Shown here piece by piece: positions 42,107 to 50,837 of a stretch of DNA of 50,837 nt. The notes under the pieces were generated by a model that did not search any database, was not told the DNA's origin, and saw only the letters and a list, made by a program, of their open reading frames with translations. This stretch comes from Pseudomonas folii (lineage in GTDB: Bacteria > Pseudomonadota > Gammaproteobacteria > Pseudomonadales > Pseudomonadaceae): contig NZ_JACONW010000025.1 in assembly GCF_014357575.1 (NCBI RefSeq), positions 1-50,837 of the forward strand. Reading direction: 5' to 3'. Each line of letters begins with the position of its first letter. Position 1 is the first letter of the stretch. The position numbers were made by a program, and so were the translations under genes.

Positions 42107-45100
42107 TTATTTGAAGTCTCGACTGCGTACATCCAGCCCGGTCAGTAACGGCGTCAGATTGTAAAGACGTTGAGCGATCAGATGGCGCACGCCGCCCTGT
42201 GACTCCAGACGACCAAACACCTGAAGCAATTGCGAATCCACCAGCACCTTGCGCTGCCGCTCGGCAAGATCGCGCCAGACCACTACGTTAACCATTCCGA
42301 ACTCGTCCTCAAGCGTCACGAAGGTTACGCCGCTGGCCGTTCCCGGACGCTGCCGACCGACCACCAGCCCGGCGACGCTTAACGTCCGGCCATGCTCAAG
42401 GTCCAGCAAATCTTTTGAGCTGCGAAACCGTTTCGCAGTCAACTGACGGCGCAACATCGCCAACGGATGGGGCCCCAGCGTGGTGCCGGTCATGGCGTAA
42501 TCAGCCATCAAGTCCTGGGCAACTGTCGGCAATGGCAAAGCAACCTGGGTTTCCGCGGGAGTATGCTCAGGGCCGAACAAGGGACGTTGAGCTTCTACAC
42601 CCGCGACTTCCCAGCGTGCCCGATGGCGATGCCCGATCAGGCCACGCAAGGCTCCGGCATCGGCCAGTTGTTCCAGCGCCCGAGCGTCCAGCCCCGCGCG
42701 CTGACTCAAGTCAGTGGCGTCCACTAGCGCACTCCTCGCTCTGGCCGCTTCAATCCGCAGGCCATCCTCTTCGCGAAACCCCCGAACCATGCGAAGTCCC
42801 ATGCGTAATGCCAGTGAGCGATTCCGGTCAGGGTGATCGACAGGCTCAAGAGAGCAATCCCAGTTGCTGTAGCGCACGTCCACCGGACGAATTTCGATGT
42901 GGTGACGACGAGCGTCCTGCAGGATTTGGTCCGGGCTGTAGAAGCCCATCGGCCAGCTGTTGATCAGCGCACAGGCAAATGCCGCAGGCTCATGGCACTT
43001 CAGCCAACAGCTGGCGTAAGTCAACAAGGCAAAACTGGCTGCATGAGACTCCGGAAATCCATAGCTGCCAAAACCTTTGATCTGCTCGAAAATTCGCTGA
43101 ATGAAGGCAGGCTCGTAACCATTGGCGGTCATCCGTTCAGCCAGACGCACCCGATGTGGCTCCAACCCGCCGTGACGCTTCCAGGCGGCCATGGAGCGGC
43201 GCAACTCATCCGCCTCGCCGGGCGTGTAATCGGCAGCAATGATCGCCACCTCCATGACCTGCTCCTGAAACAACGGTACGCCCAGGGTACGTTGGAATAC
43301 TTTCTCCAGCCGGGGCGGATAGGTTACTTCCTCTTCGCCATTACGCCTGCGCAGATAAGGATGAACCATGTCCCCCTGAATAGGGCCCGGACGAACAATG
43401 GCTACCTCGATCACCAGATCGTAGAACTTCCTGGGCTGCATACGGGGCAGCATCGCCATCTGCGCGCGGGATTCAATCTGAAAAACGCCGACGGTGTCCG
43501 CACGACTGATCATTTCATAGGTGGCCGGATCGTCTACGGGAAGTGTTGCGAGGGTCCATTCGTCTCCCCGATAGCGGCGCACAAGATCAAAGGTTCGACG
43601 CAACGCACTGAGCATGCCCAACGCCAGAATATCGACCTTGAGCAAGCCGACGGCATCCAGATCATCCTTGTCCCACTGGATGATGGTCCTGTCAGCCATG
43701 GCAGCGTTTTCAACCGGTACCAGGGTGTTGAGCGGGTGTTCGGAGATCACGAAACCACCGGGGTGCTGCGACAGGTGCCGGGGGAAGCCAATCAGCTCGC
43801 CGGTGAGTGTCAGTACCCGATGCAGTATCGGCGTCTCTGGATCGAAACCGCTTTCCCGCAGGCGCTCCACCGATGGCAACTCATCGCTCCAACTGCTGAA
43901 ACAATCGGCCAGCGCATTGATCTGGTCAGACGGCAACCCCAGCACTCTGGCGACATCACGCACTGCGCCCGTGCCGTGGTAAGTGCTGGCCACTGCCGTC
44001 AGCGCTGCCCTGCCCCGCCCATAGCGTTGAAATACGTACTGCAAGACCTCCTCACGACGCTCGTGCTCGAAGTCCACGTCGATATCCGGCGGTTCATTAC
44101 GCTCTTTTGAAATGAAGCGCTCGAACAGCAGGTTGCTTTTTTCCGGATTCAGTTCAGTGATGCCCAGCGCAAAGCACACCACCGAATTGGCCGCCGAGCC
44201 ACGGCCCTGACAAAGGATATGGCGGCTGCGAGCGAACTGGACGATGTCATGAACCGTCAGAAAATAGCTGTCGAATTTCATCTCGCTGATAAGGCCCAGT
44301 TCCTTTTCGATCTGTGTCCTTGTTTCGGCAGCAGGCCCAAGTGGCCAGCGTCTGTTTACACCTTCCTCGGTCTTTTCCCGCAACCACGAGGTGGATGTGT
44401 GCCCGGCGGGCACCAGTTCGTGGGGATACTCGTAACGCAACTGCTTCAGATCAAAGCAGCAGCGCCGGGCAATGTGAGCGCTTTCAACCAGCAGCACTTC
44501 GGGATAGAGCGCCTCCAGTACCCTGGGCGAACGCAAATGACGCTCGCCGTTGGCAAACAGATGATGGCCCGCTTCGGCCACGGTTGTGTGATGACGGATA
44601 GCGGTCATGGTGTCTTGTAAGGCCCGCCGCCCCCGCGCGTGCATGTGCACGTCACCGCTGGCGACGGGCGGAATCTCCAGGCTTTGCGCCAGAGCCAGCA
44701 GTTTCTCCAGACGATGCTGGTCATCGGGCCCACAATGCAACTCGACGGCCAGCCACAATACATCAGCAAAATGGCTGTTCAGCCAAAGGCCTTGCTCATG
44801 CAAGGTGCTGTCTGTCAGCTCGGTATCCGGAACCCACAAGGCCAGCAGCCCTGACATTGGCAGGCTGAAGTCTTCACGAAAAAGTTGATACTGACCTTTT
44901 TTGGCTCTGCGTCGACCTACAGTTATCAACTGGCAGAGGGCCTGATAGCCCTGCAAATTCTCAACTAACAGAACAACCTTGGGACCGTCGGCAATCTGTA
45001 TTTCGCTACCGACGATCAAGGGTAATTCGGTTTTTTTCGCGGCCTGCCAGGCACGGACGATTCCGGCGAGGGTGCACTCGTCAGTGATTGCCAGCGCCGA

Positions 45101-45205
45101 GTAGCCGTGGGCTTTGGCGCGTTCGAACAGCTCGATGGCACTGGATGCGCCGCGCTGGAAACTGAAGTTCGACAGGCAGTGCAGCTCGGCATATTGATCG
45201 CTCAT
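42107..45205 (-). CDS. dnaE2: Error-prone DNA polymerase III alpha subunit (ImuC/DnaE2)
   Basis: A 1032-residue DnaE2/ImuC polymerase. It has an N-terminal PHP domain ([44 protein letters not shown]), the palm with [19 protein letters not shown] (catalytic Asp pair), the fingers region, and a C-terminal OB domain ([34 protein letters not shown]). Its length is shorter than replicative DnaE, as usual. It synthesises past lesions in the SOS response together with ImuA and ImuB. It is last in the lexA2-imuA-imuB-dnaE2 operon, overlapping imuB by four bases (ATGA). Confidence 0.96.
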   Translation of the reverse strand: MSDQYAELHCLSNFSFQRGASSAIELFERAKAHGYSALAITDECTLAGIVRAWQAAKKTELPLIVGSEIQIADGPKVVLLVENLQGYQALCQLITVGRRRAKKGQYQLFREDFSLPMSGLLALWVPDTELTDSTLHEQGLWLNSHFADVLWLAVELHCGPDDQHRLEKLLALAQSLEIPPVASGDVHMHARGRRALQDTMTAIRHHTTVAEAGHHLFANGERHLRSPRVLEALYPEVLLVESAHIARRCCFDLKQLRYEYPHELVPAGHTSTSWLREKTEEGVNRRWPLGPAAETRTQIEKELGLISEMKFDSYFLTVHDIVQFARSRHILCQGRGSAANSVVCFALGITELNPEKSNLLFERFISKERNEPPDIDVDFEHERREEVLQYVFQRYGRGRAALTAVASTYHGTGAVRDVARVLGLPSDQINALADCFSSWSDELPSVERLRESGFDPETPILHRVLTLTGELIGFPRHLSQHPGGFVISEHPLNTLVPVENAAMADRTIIQWDKDDLDAVGLLKVDILALGMLSALRRTFDLVRRYRGDEWTLATLPVDDPATYEMISRADTVGVFQIESRAQMAMLPRMQPRKFYDLVIEVAIVRPGPIQGDMVHPYLRRRNGEEEVTYPPRLEKVFQRTLGVPLFQEQVMEVAIIAADYTPGEADELRRSMAAWKRHGGLEPHRVRLAERMTANGYEPAFIQRIFEQIKGFGSYGFPESHAASFALLTYASCWLKCHEPAAFACALINSWPMGFYSPDQILQDARRHHIEIRPVDVRYSNWDCSLEPVDHPDRNRSLALRMGLRMVRGFREEDGLRIEAARARSALVDATDLSQRAGLDARALEQLADAGALRGLIGHRHRARWEVAGVEAQRPLFGPEHTPAETQVALPLPTVAQDLMADYAMTGTTLGPHPLAMLRRQLTAKRFRSSKDLLDLEHGRTLSVAGLVVGRQRPGTASGVTFVTLEDEFGMVNVVVWRDLAERQRKVLVDSQLLQVFGRLESQGGVRHLIAQRLYNLTPLLTGLDVRSRDFK

Positions 45206-46617
45206 GCAAACCAGCCATGCAGCAACAGATCACCCTGTTCGCCAACAGTGCGATAAGCCCAGCCACGCTGTCCGTTGCGAGTTTCAACCAGAAAGTAGTC
45301 CCGACGCACATCGCCACCGTCCCACCAACCCGATTCGATTCGCTCGGGGCCGGCAAGAATGCGTGTTCCTACGCCCTGTAATGGCTGTGGCTCAGGGAGT
45401 AACCAACCCGGCCTGGGGACTTTGGGCGCAGTGGGCCGGGCTTTGCCAGGTGCGTTACGTTGCCATGCGCATTCAGGGCGATGGTCGGCGTGCATCTGCA
45501 ATGCGTTGACGGAGTCATCACCCAACCGAGCCCGCAATCGCTCGCGCAGTTGCTCCCAGGGCAAGGCCTGTTGCGGGCGCTCATCGAACAGTTCCCGATG
45601 CGCAGGCACAAAAGCTGGCAGATCCCGGGCCAGCAAGCGTACGGCCTTCACAGGTGATGTCACCTGAATTTGCTCAAGCCTGCCTCTGGCCAGCTCAAAC
45701 AGCATGCCAGCCTCGCGCTCGGCACTGAGCAACCCGACAGGCACAACACTGTCTGGCCCTTCGTTATGCTCCAGATACAGGCCAAAACGCTGCACGCCAC
45801 TGTCACGCCCGGCGAGGAAAGCGGCCAGATCTGCAATCAGGCGCTTGAGTGGGAAAAGCAACGCCTGATGAGACTCAACATCGAAATTCAGCTCGATGCG
45901 TACGTCGAAATAATCCGGAGGCACATAGCACTCCAGTGCAACCGGGCGCTCCCCCAACAGGGAATCCAGATGCTGCAAGACCTGCGCCGGGAAGCGTCGC
46001 GCCAACGTATCGCGTGGCAAAGCCAGTACCTGACGCAGGTTGCGCAACCCCATACGGGACAACGCTACGGCAACTTCACGGCCCAGACCAAGCCGATCCA
46101 GGGGCATCTGCTCAAGCTTCTGGCGTAGATCGCGGGGGCATGTAACGGCCAGTCCGTCATGGGCATTGGCCAACATCCGCGCCGCTACCGGGTTGGGCGC
46201 GACGACGATGCGATGGCTGAAGCCCAGTGCGCTCAGTTCCTGACGCAGTCGCGCCTCGAACACCGGCCATGGACCGAACAGGCCGAGACTGGACTCGATC
46301 TCCATCAACAAAACCCGCGGATACTTGAGGCTGACCTGCGAACTGAAACGATAGGCCCAGGCGGCCAGCAAGCGGTGCAGGCGTTCAGTCTCGGCAGGAT
46401 CGTATTCCACCGTGGCAAAATCCCTGACCAGCACCTGCGCACTGGTCAACGACTGACCGGAGCGCAGCCCGAGTGCCCGAGCCGCCGGGTTGATCGCTTG
46501 CAGGATACGCCGCTGCGCAGTGCCGCTCAGCAGCGCCAGAGGTTCGTCGGGGTCGGAACGACGGCGCATGACGCCGTCCAGTGCCATTTGTGGCAGCAGG
46601 GCACAGGCCCACAACAT
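45202..46617 (-). CDS. imuB: ImuB, Y-family polymerase-like mutasome protein
   Basis: A 471-residue Y-family polymerase homologue. The N-terminal segment [20 protein letters not shown] lacks the DxDxFFAS catalytic aspartate, and [11 protein letters not shown] stands where active enzymes have SIDEAYLD. It is therefore expected to be catalytically dead and to act as a hub linking the beta clamp, ImuA and DnaE2, as established in Pseudomonas and Mycobacterium. The C-terminal part carries [26 protein letters not shown] and a long tail. It is nine bases after imuA and overlaps dnaE2 by four bases. Confidence 0.95.
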   Translation of the reverse strand: MLWACALLPQMALDGVMRRRSDPDEPLALLSGTAQRRILQAINPAARALGLRSGQSLTSAQVLVRDFATVEYDPAETERLHRLLAAWAYRFSSQVSLKYPRVLLMEIESSLGLFGPWPVFEARLRQELSALGFSHRIVVAPNPVAARMLANAHDGLAVTCPRDLRQKLEQMPLDRLGLGREVAVALSRMGLRNLRQVLALPRDTLARRFPAQVLQHLDSLLGERPVALECYVPPDYFDVRIELNFDVESHQALLFPLKRLIADLAAFLAGRDSGVQRFGLYLEHNEGPDSVVPVGLLSAEREAGMLFELARGRLEQIQVTSPVKAVRLLARDLPAFVPAHRELFDERPQQALPWEQLRERLRARLGDDSVNALQMHADHRPECAWQRNAPGKARPTAPKVPRPGWLLPEPQPLQGVGTRILAGPERIESGWWDGGDVRRDYFLVETRNGQRGWAYRTVGEQGDLLLHGWFA

Positions 46618-46626
46618 AGGGGAACC

Positions 46627-47247
46627 TCAGGCGTCAGTAGAGAACGGAATGGGAGAGACCGGTGCAAGACCGCCCCGGCATTTGAGTACACGTAATTGCT
46701 CAGGCCGCGTATCGATGGCGATCCGTAACGCAGCGGGCGACGGATTGTGCATCGCCGTCATGGGCCGACAGGCGAAAGCCAGGGTCTGCCCCGTCTCGGC
46801 GGCCACTTGCAAGCGGCGCAGGGCGCGATCATCCGCCTGACGAGGCCAACACAGCACAGCCCCACAACTGCCAGAGCGCAGACATTGTTCGGCTGCCCAC
46901 AGCGCATCGCGCTCACTGGCCTGGACCAGACTGACCTGACGCATGTCTATGCCGGCCGCAAGCCAGGCCTGAGGGTAAGGAATGTAAGGCGGCGCCACCA
47001 GCACGATACGCTCGCCGCTGTCGGCCAGCCGGGCCAGCGTCGGCCAAAGCAGACGCAATTCGCCACTGCCATCGGCCGCGACCAGAATTTCACTGAGTGC
47101 CGATGCTGGCCAGCCGCCCGCAGGCAACACGTTGTCCAGCGCTGAATGGCCAGTGGGCTGCAAGCCGACGGGCGCTGCGGGCTGCCGGCCTTTCCAGACC
47201 CGGCGCTCGTCTAGCAGCGCATCGAGACTGACCACGGCGCCCATCAT
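46627..47247 (-). CDS. imuA: ImuA, translesion synthesis accessory protein
   Basis: A 206-residue ImuA/SulA-like RecA-fold protein. LQPTGHSALDNVLPAGGWPASALSEILVAADGSGELRLLWPTLARL is the family's core; the Walker A region is degenerate. RIVLVAPPYIPYPQAWLAAGIDM and RALRRLQVAAETGQTLAFACRP also match. It supports ImuB and DnaE2 in damage-induced mutagenesis, probably by contacting RecA and ImuB. The first ATG at 47247 overlaps the lexA2 stop by four bases; a second ATG follows immediately. Confidence 0.93.
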   Translation of the reverse strand: MMGAVVSLDALLDERRVWKGRQPAAPVGLQPTGHSALDNVLPAGGWPASALSEILVAADGSGELRLLWPTLARLADSGERIVLVAPPYIPYPQAWLAAGIDMRQVSLVQASERDALWAAEQCLRSGSCGAVLCWPRQADDRALRRLQVAAETGQTLAFACRPMTAMHNPSPAALRIAIDTRPEQLRVLKCRGGLAPVSPIPFSTDA

Positions 47248-47861
47248 GCACGCCTCACCAGGCCACAGAACACACCCTCAATGGCGAAGTCCTGGTCCGC
47301 CTCTACCACGATGGGTGCATAGGCTGGATTACGCGGCAGCAGGACAAAGGCATCGTGCCCCTTTTGCAGGCGCTTGATCGTTACCTCGCCGTCGAGCCGT
47401 GCCACCACGATCTGACCGTCATGAGCATCGCTGCTGCGGTGTACGCCCACCAGGTCGCCGTCAAGGATGCCATCCTCGATCATCGAGTCCCCCTGAACAC
47501 GCAGCAGGTAATCGGGAACGCGAGAAAAAGTACTGCGGTCCAGCAGCAAGGTGTCGTGATAGTCCACGTCCGGTCCGATCGGCATACCTGCTGCCACGCG
47601 GCCCATGACAGGAATTTCCAGCAACTCGGGACGTGGCGCGGACTGAACCAGGCGGATACCCCGGGCCTGATTGGGCATAACCTCGATCAAACCCGCTTCG
47701 GTCAGGGCAATAATGTGTTTGCGGGCCACACTGCGCGAAGCAAAGCCAAAGGCTTCGGAGATTTCGGCCAGGCTCGGGGATTGACCTTGCTGCGCGATAC
47801 GATCGCGGATGAAGGTCAGGATGGCGCTGCGTTTGGGAGATAATGTGCTCATGGAGTACAT
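47244..47861 (-). CDS. lexA2: LexA2 repressor of the imuA-imuB-dnaE2 operon
   Basis: A 205-residue LexA. The N-terminal winged helix (LSPKRSAILTFIRDRIAQQGQSPSLAEISEAFGFASRSVARKHIIAL) precedes the self-cleavage site A91-G92 (GRVAAGMP). The catalytic pair is S126 (RVQGDSMIEDG) and K163 (EVTIKRLQ). RecA filaments induce cleavage and derepress the operon. The ATG at 47861 lies five bases after GGAG, and both sit inside the operator palindrome. An in-frame ATG at 47852 has poorer spacing. Pseudomonads typically have a second, canonical lexA elsewhere. Confidence 0.95.
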   Translation of the reverse strand: MYSMSTLSPKRSAILTFIRDRIAQQGQSPSLAEISEAFGFASRSVARKHIIALTEAGLIEVMPNQARGIRLVQSAPRPELLEIPVMGRVAAGMPIGPDVDYHDTLLLDRSTFSRVPDYLLRVQGDSMIEDGILDGDLVGVHRSSDAHDGQIVVARLDGEVTIKRLQKGHDAFVLLPRNPAYAPIVVEADQDFAIEGVFCGLVRRA

Positions 47862-47872
47862 TTGTACTCCAT
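47851..47872. promoter_or_regulatory. LexA2 operator overlapping lexA2 RBS and start
   Basis: Ten-base arms ATGGAGTACA and TGTACTCCAT are perfectly complementary around a TT spacer. The core GTAC-N4-GTAC agrees with the LexA2 box described for P. putida (GTAC-N4-GTGC). On the reverse strand the same bases supply GGAG and the ATG start. Confidence 0.85.
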
Positions 47873-47926
47873 TGCGTTATTTCTGGCTAGAGCATTTGGT
47901 CGCCGGGTCTTGCGGCACTCAAAAAA

Positions 47927-48607
47927 TCAGCTCGGACAACCCTCAGCGCCGTCGTTCAGCCCTTGCTTGTAGTTCTCGTACTCCAGCGAAGCTTTACCGT
48001 TAACCCACCTGAGGGTCAGGACCAGCACTGAATCGAAGTCATCACCGGTCCAGTCATCCAGAAGTTTGATTTTCTTCCCGGAAGCCTCTTCGGCCACTTT
48101 GTTGATCAACTCAGGCAAGTAGCCGTGGGACCAGGCCGTATAGATGGTTGCATCGTGATACTTGTCGCGCATCAACTCATCCGCCAGCGCGCCGGTGTCA
48201 TTCGCGCCGAAGTCGATATTGACCGGCAAACCCAGCTTGATGGCGCTCGGGCCAACGGTCATCAATGGCCGCAGGTAGCTATAGGATTGATCACCTTCGC
48301 CCTCTTCCACATGACGACTGGGGTTGGCGGCAAAAATGAAATTGGCTTTACCGAATTGCCGCGGCAGCAACTCGGACAGATCAATGGCGCGGTTCAGGCC
48401 TTGGCAATTGAGCTGCCCAAGACCCATGGAGGGTTTCTCCGCATGGCGCATGAACACCAGTGTCTGAGTACCATTCTTGGGTTCGGCATGTACACCTTTG
48501 CCCAGGCTCAACAGTGCTATAGAGGATGCGACCAATGCCACGGGAACAAAAAGCCAGGCACAGCGGCGCTGAAACCGGCTGAGGATGGGGAATTTTGAAA
48601 TTTTCAT
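47927..48607 (-). CDS. Histidine phosphatase family protein
   Basis: A 226-residue branch-1 histidine phosphatase. The N-terminus has a basic stretch and a hydrophobic helix (CAWLFVPVALVASSIALLSLG, about residues 17-37) that could be a signal or a membrane anchor. The RHG-type motif is FMRHAEKP with nucleophile H55. AWSHGYLPELI near residue 155 probably holds the second catalytic histidine. Phosphatase on a periplasmic phosphoester is the likely role, substrate unknown. The ATG at 48607 gives a sensible signal; the frame is open 40 codons further. Its 3' end lies 54 bases from the lexA2 operator. Confidence 0.87.
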   Translation of the reverse strand: MKISKFPILSRFQRRCAWLFVPVALVASSIALLSLGKGVHAEPKNGTQTLVFMRHAEKPSMGLGQLNCQGLNRAIDLSELLPRQFGKANFIFAANPSRHVEEGEGDQSYSYLRPLMTVGPSAIKLGLPVNIDFGANDTGALADELMRDKYHDATIYTAWSHGYLPELINKVAEEASGKKIKLLDDWTGDDFDSVLVLTLRWVNGKASLEYENYKQGLNDGAEGCPS

Positions 48608-48892
48608 GGGTCTCTGATTCTGATGTGCAGTAGTGAGGTGCGTAGCGTGAAATGCCTCCCTTACCGGGTCAGCTACCCCGTACAACTCCCTTTTTCGAGC
48701 ACTCCGAAGCGTGTCCCTGATACGCCCCACAGCCTAACGCGCACATGTTTCGATCTTGTTGACGTGCCAATAAGAGTCAAAATCGCCCCTAAGGTTTCAC
48801 CGGACACTCCTTAAAGCCGGACAAATCAAAGACTAAGGTTTATTTGGATGTGTGTTTTCTCAAGGATAAAACACTGCGTCTGCCTGGGTCTT

Positions 48893-50011
48893 CTACTTGC
48901 GAAGCCCGCAAAATACGGCACTGAGCGCTACCGCCAGACCTGCGAGAGCATACACCCATACGGCTGAAGTAACAGGTAACAATAATCCGGCCAACAAAGG
49001 TCCGATGCCCGCGCCGATATCCCGCCAGACAGCATTGGCCGCCAATGCCTGAACGCGATCAGGACCGGGGTTGCGCTGGGCAACAAGCGTCGTCACCAGC
49101 GGCAGTTGCACGGCACGTAGAACCAGCACCCCGCCCGCGCCCAGTATCAACCAGTGAGAGCCAAACGCGATGAGTGCAAGACACGTCAACAAGGAGCAGA
49201 CCACCAGCATGCGCACCGCGCCAAAGTGGTCCGCAGCACGCCCGCCGACAGGACTCAGCACCATCTCTGACACATAACGCAGAGCCAGTAGAACGCCTGC
49301 CACGATAACGCCGTTGCCGCCCATCACGGTCTGCGCCTGTAATGCGAGACTGAAGATAAACAGACCATCCAGCGCAACGCCTTCTATGAATGACCAGATG
49401 GCAACACTGTCCGGGGCTTTGAAGCGTCGACCTGTGGGGGCTGGCATCACATGCGGGCTGTCAGGCAGACCTCGTGCAAGCCACCAGCCGATAAGTGCCG
49501 CAACGGTCAGCACCATGAAAATCACACGCGGACCAAACTCGATGCTGATCAGAGCCCCCAGCGGTAACGCAATCATGGGGCCGATAGCGATAAATGCCCT
49601 TGAACGACCTGAGCGGTGCGCGGCCCCCGTCAGTTCCGAAGTAGCCAGCACCTGGGTCGAAAGATTCATGGCCGCGTAGGCCAACCCCCATCCCAGACGC
49701 AGAATCAGTAACCACCAGAAACCTGAAATGAAAGCATTGCCCAAGGCACAAACCGCCGCCGTCGCTGCAGCCAGCATCACCGTAGGCCGGTCACCATGAC
49801 GTGCGTAATAGCGCACCACATAGCTGTAACCAAATATCCGCACCAGCCGATTGGCCGCCAGCAGCACACCCGCTTGCGCGAGGCTGATGCCAAAAGCCTG
49901 CACATGCATGGGCAGCAACAGATACAGCAAGACATCGCTGGGTAGACACAGCGCCAGAACGATTGCAGAACGACGGGAAACCACATCAATGGTGCGCGGA
50001 GCCGAAGCCAT
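48893..50011 (-). CDS. MFS transporter
   Basis: A 372-residue transporter with 11-12 helices, on the short side for the superfamily. VVSRRSAIVLALCLPSDVLLYLLLPMHVQAFGISLAQAGVLLAANRLVRIFGYSYVVRYYARHGDRPTVML contains the A-like loop. FIAIGPMIALPLGALISIEFGPRV and VLLALRYVSEMVLSPVGGRAADHFGAVRML follow. It resembles drug- or metabolite-exporter branches, but I cannot name a substrate. The ATG at 50011 was chosen over one at 50059, which would add a 16-residue hydrophilic start. It is monocistronic, with 285 bases without visible features to the phosphatase gene. Confidence 0.87.
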   Translation of the reverse strand: MASAPRTIDVVSRRSAIVLALCLPSDVLLYLLLPMHVQAFGISLAQAGVLLAANRLVRIFGYSYVVRYYARHGDRPTVMLAAATAAVCALGNAFISGFWWLLILRLGWGLAYAAMNLSTQVLATSELTGAAHRSGRSRAFIAIGPMIALPLGALISIEFGPRVIFMVLTVAALIGWWLARGLPDSPHVMPAPTGRRFKAPDSVAIWSFIEGVALDGLFIFSLALQAQTVMGGNGVIVAGVLLALRYVSEMVLSPVGGRAADHFGAVRMLVVCSLLTCLALIAFGSHWLILGAGGVLVLRAVQLPLVTTLVAQRNPGPDRVQALAANAVWRDIGAGIGPLLAGLLLPVTSAVWVYALAGLAVALSAVFCGLRK

Positions 50012-50387
50012 ATCCAGAAAGATCCGGTTACAAAGCGGAGCCGCAGGATGCCGTCTCAATGCTACTCATGACAACCCTGTGACGGCGCAAATAGCCTTTT
50101 CAATGCAACGGCATAACCGAAAGAGCCTTTAGGAATAACGAGCATGCTTCACATCAATAAAACGAAATATTTTTCATTTACTGCAAAAAAATCCCTCCTG
50201 GTGTTCCGCAGGAGTGCTACTTTTGATCTTCGTAAGGACTGTTCGGAAATGTTGCAGGAAGGCACATCGGCCGAGGTAGGAATTCTCTGATCCATACCGG
50301 GGCCACCCAGCTTTTGCTGCCGTTTAGACAGCTCCCTTGCCTCCCCATTTGAGCCATGAACATGCTCGTTTGAAAGAGGTGGGCCTC
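50012..50387. other. Gap with a terminator-like hairpin and GGA-rich segment
   Basis: No coding gene seen. CTCCTG (50195) and CAGGAG (50209) form a hairpin that on the reverse strand is followed by GGATTTTTTTG, terminator-like. Five GGA triplets lie on the plus strand between 50209 and 50285, in AGGA or CGGA contexts recalling Rsm-binding RNAs. No GacA box was found. Confidence 0.3.
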
Positions 50388-50642
50388 ATGAACAAAGTCA
50401 CGTTCCCCAATGCTTGTCAGCTGATGCGCTGGCATTTCCACCCGGTGGGCTTTGAAGCCACTATGGACGCCCCAAGCAGCATGGTAGCCCGCCTGTTCGA
50501 TCGGGCCAGTGGCGAGACGGTCATCGCAGTTGCAGGTTTGCGTTGCTCAACCGTCATGAACGCGAGTGAGGTGGAGTTGATCATCGAGGCCATCGAGGCA
50601 GAACTGGAGTCGTTCGTGCCATTGCGGGCTGTAGGGGCCTGA
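50388..50642 (+). CDS. DUF1652 domain-containing protein
   Basis: An 84-residue protein matching DUF1652, a small family largely confined to Pseudomonas. The blocks CQLMRWHFHPVGFEATMDAPSSMVARLFDRASGETVIAVAGLRCSTVMNASEVELIIEAIEAEL are diagnostic. It is soluble, without a signal peptide, of unknown function. The ATG at 50388 follows GAGGTGGG. An earlier in-frame ATG at 50337 is not supported by the family. The long 5' region holds the GGA-rich segment, so post-transcriptional control is possible. Confidence 0.85.
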   Translation: MNKVTFPNACQLMRWHFHPVGFEATMDAPSSMVARLFDRASGETVIAVAGLRCSTVMNASEVELIIEAIEAELESFVPLRAVGA

Positions 50643-50698
50643 ACAGCACTGGCATGGCTCTACCTCTCTCCGCCGGCGATTCCATGTTTGCCGCCAAC

Positions 50699-50796
50699 TG
50701 ACGTGGGACCGGCTTTAGCCGGGAAGGCGATATCTATGACGACACAATTTTAGTGCCTGAGGTGGCCTCTTCCCGGCTGAAGCCGGTCCCACGTCA
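50699..50796. repeat. REPIN of a fourth REP family
   Basis: TGACGTGGGACCGGCTTTAG, continuing CCGGGAAG, pairs with CTTCCCGGCTGAAGCCGG, continuing TCCCACGTCA, around about 42 bases. One mismatch in the arms. It follows the DUF1652 gene. Confidence 0.85.
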
Positions 50797-50837
50797 TCGC
50801 GCGCCCTACAATGCTCTACACGTTGGTCAGGCGACCA

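Noticed and set aside
42833..44110. 425-codon plus-strand open frame opposite dnaE2
   Set aside because: Shadow of the polymerase gene; composition is atypical and no motif is seen.

Overview
The window reads as chromosomal DNA of a Pseudomonas species, probably a plant-associated one of the fluorescens/syringae lineage. This rests on several recognisable things: a lexA2-imuA-imuB-dnaE2 mutasome operon, a XenA-type old yellow enzyme, a DUF1652 protein, Pseudomonas-type REP/REPIN repeats of at least four sequence families, and moderately high GC with no phage or insertion sequence. The species call is inference; no rRNA or tRNA gene is present. Almost every intact gene is a catabolic enzyme, a transporter or its local regulator, so this is a nutrient-scavenging accessory region with a DNA-damage module near the right end.

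Layout. 0-1.5 kb: a DUF2625 protein and a small lipoprotein. 1.5-7.2 kb: LysR and FCD-type GntR regulators divergent from DUF2848 protein, amidase and ACS-type MFS transporter; two TGATATATCA palindromes lie in the divergent promoter. 7.2-10.1 kb: MHS-type MFS transporter, LysR regulator and a divergent carboxymuconolactone-decarboxylase-like protein. 10.3-11.6 kb: glycerate 2-kinase with a short remnant of a CdaR-like regulator just upstream.

11.7-24 kb is the metabolic core: two facing operons for aldonate/hexuronate breakdown. The rightward one encodes an L-galactonate-5-dehydrogenase-like enzyme, altronate dehydratase (UxaA) and an FCD GntR regulator, behind two ATTGG-N5-CCAAT operators. 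The leftward six-gene operon encodes KDG kinase, ManD mannonate dehydratase, an RspB-type dehydrogenase, an MFS transporter, fructuronate reductase (UxuB) and mannonate dehydratase (UxuA). It is divergent from an IclR/KdgR-type regulator, with two KdgR-like boxes between them. L-galactonate and L-gulonate (products of plant ascorbate and pectin chemistry) would be oxidised to tagaturonate and fructuronate, reduced to altronate and mannonate, dehydrated to 2-keto-3-deoxygluconate and phosphorylated. No uronate isomerase (UxaC), tagaturonate reductase (UxaB) or KDPG aldolase lies in the window.

24-38 kb: LysR divergent from an MHS transporter, class II aldolase-like protein, GhrA-like 2-hydroxyacid dehydrogenase and an M20 amidohydrolase; then a HutC-type GntR regulator divergent from an M20 hydrolase, a complete dipeptide-type ABC importer and a second M20 hydrolase. 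This second block looks like uptake and deacylation of an unidentified N-acyl or peptide-like compound. 38-42 kb: DUF1883 protein, an ArsR-like repressor divergent from xenA with a perfect palindromic operator between them, a polysaccharide-deacetylase lipoprotein and an orphan receiver protein. 42-48 kb: lexA2-imuA-imuB-dnaE2, whose LexA2 operator covers the ribosome binding site and start codon of lexA2. 48-50.8 kb: histidine phosphatase, MFS exporter-like protein, DUF1652 protein and a terminal REPIN.

REP/REPIN elements sit in many intergenic gaps. One eight-unit cluster (15.27-15.65 kb) contains a 106-bp tandem duplication, and one 68-bp segment at the left edge recurs inverted about 41 kb away with a single mismatch.
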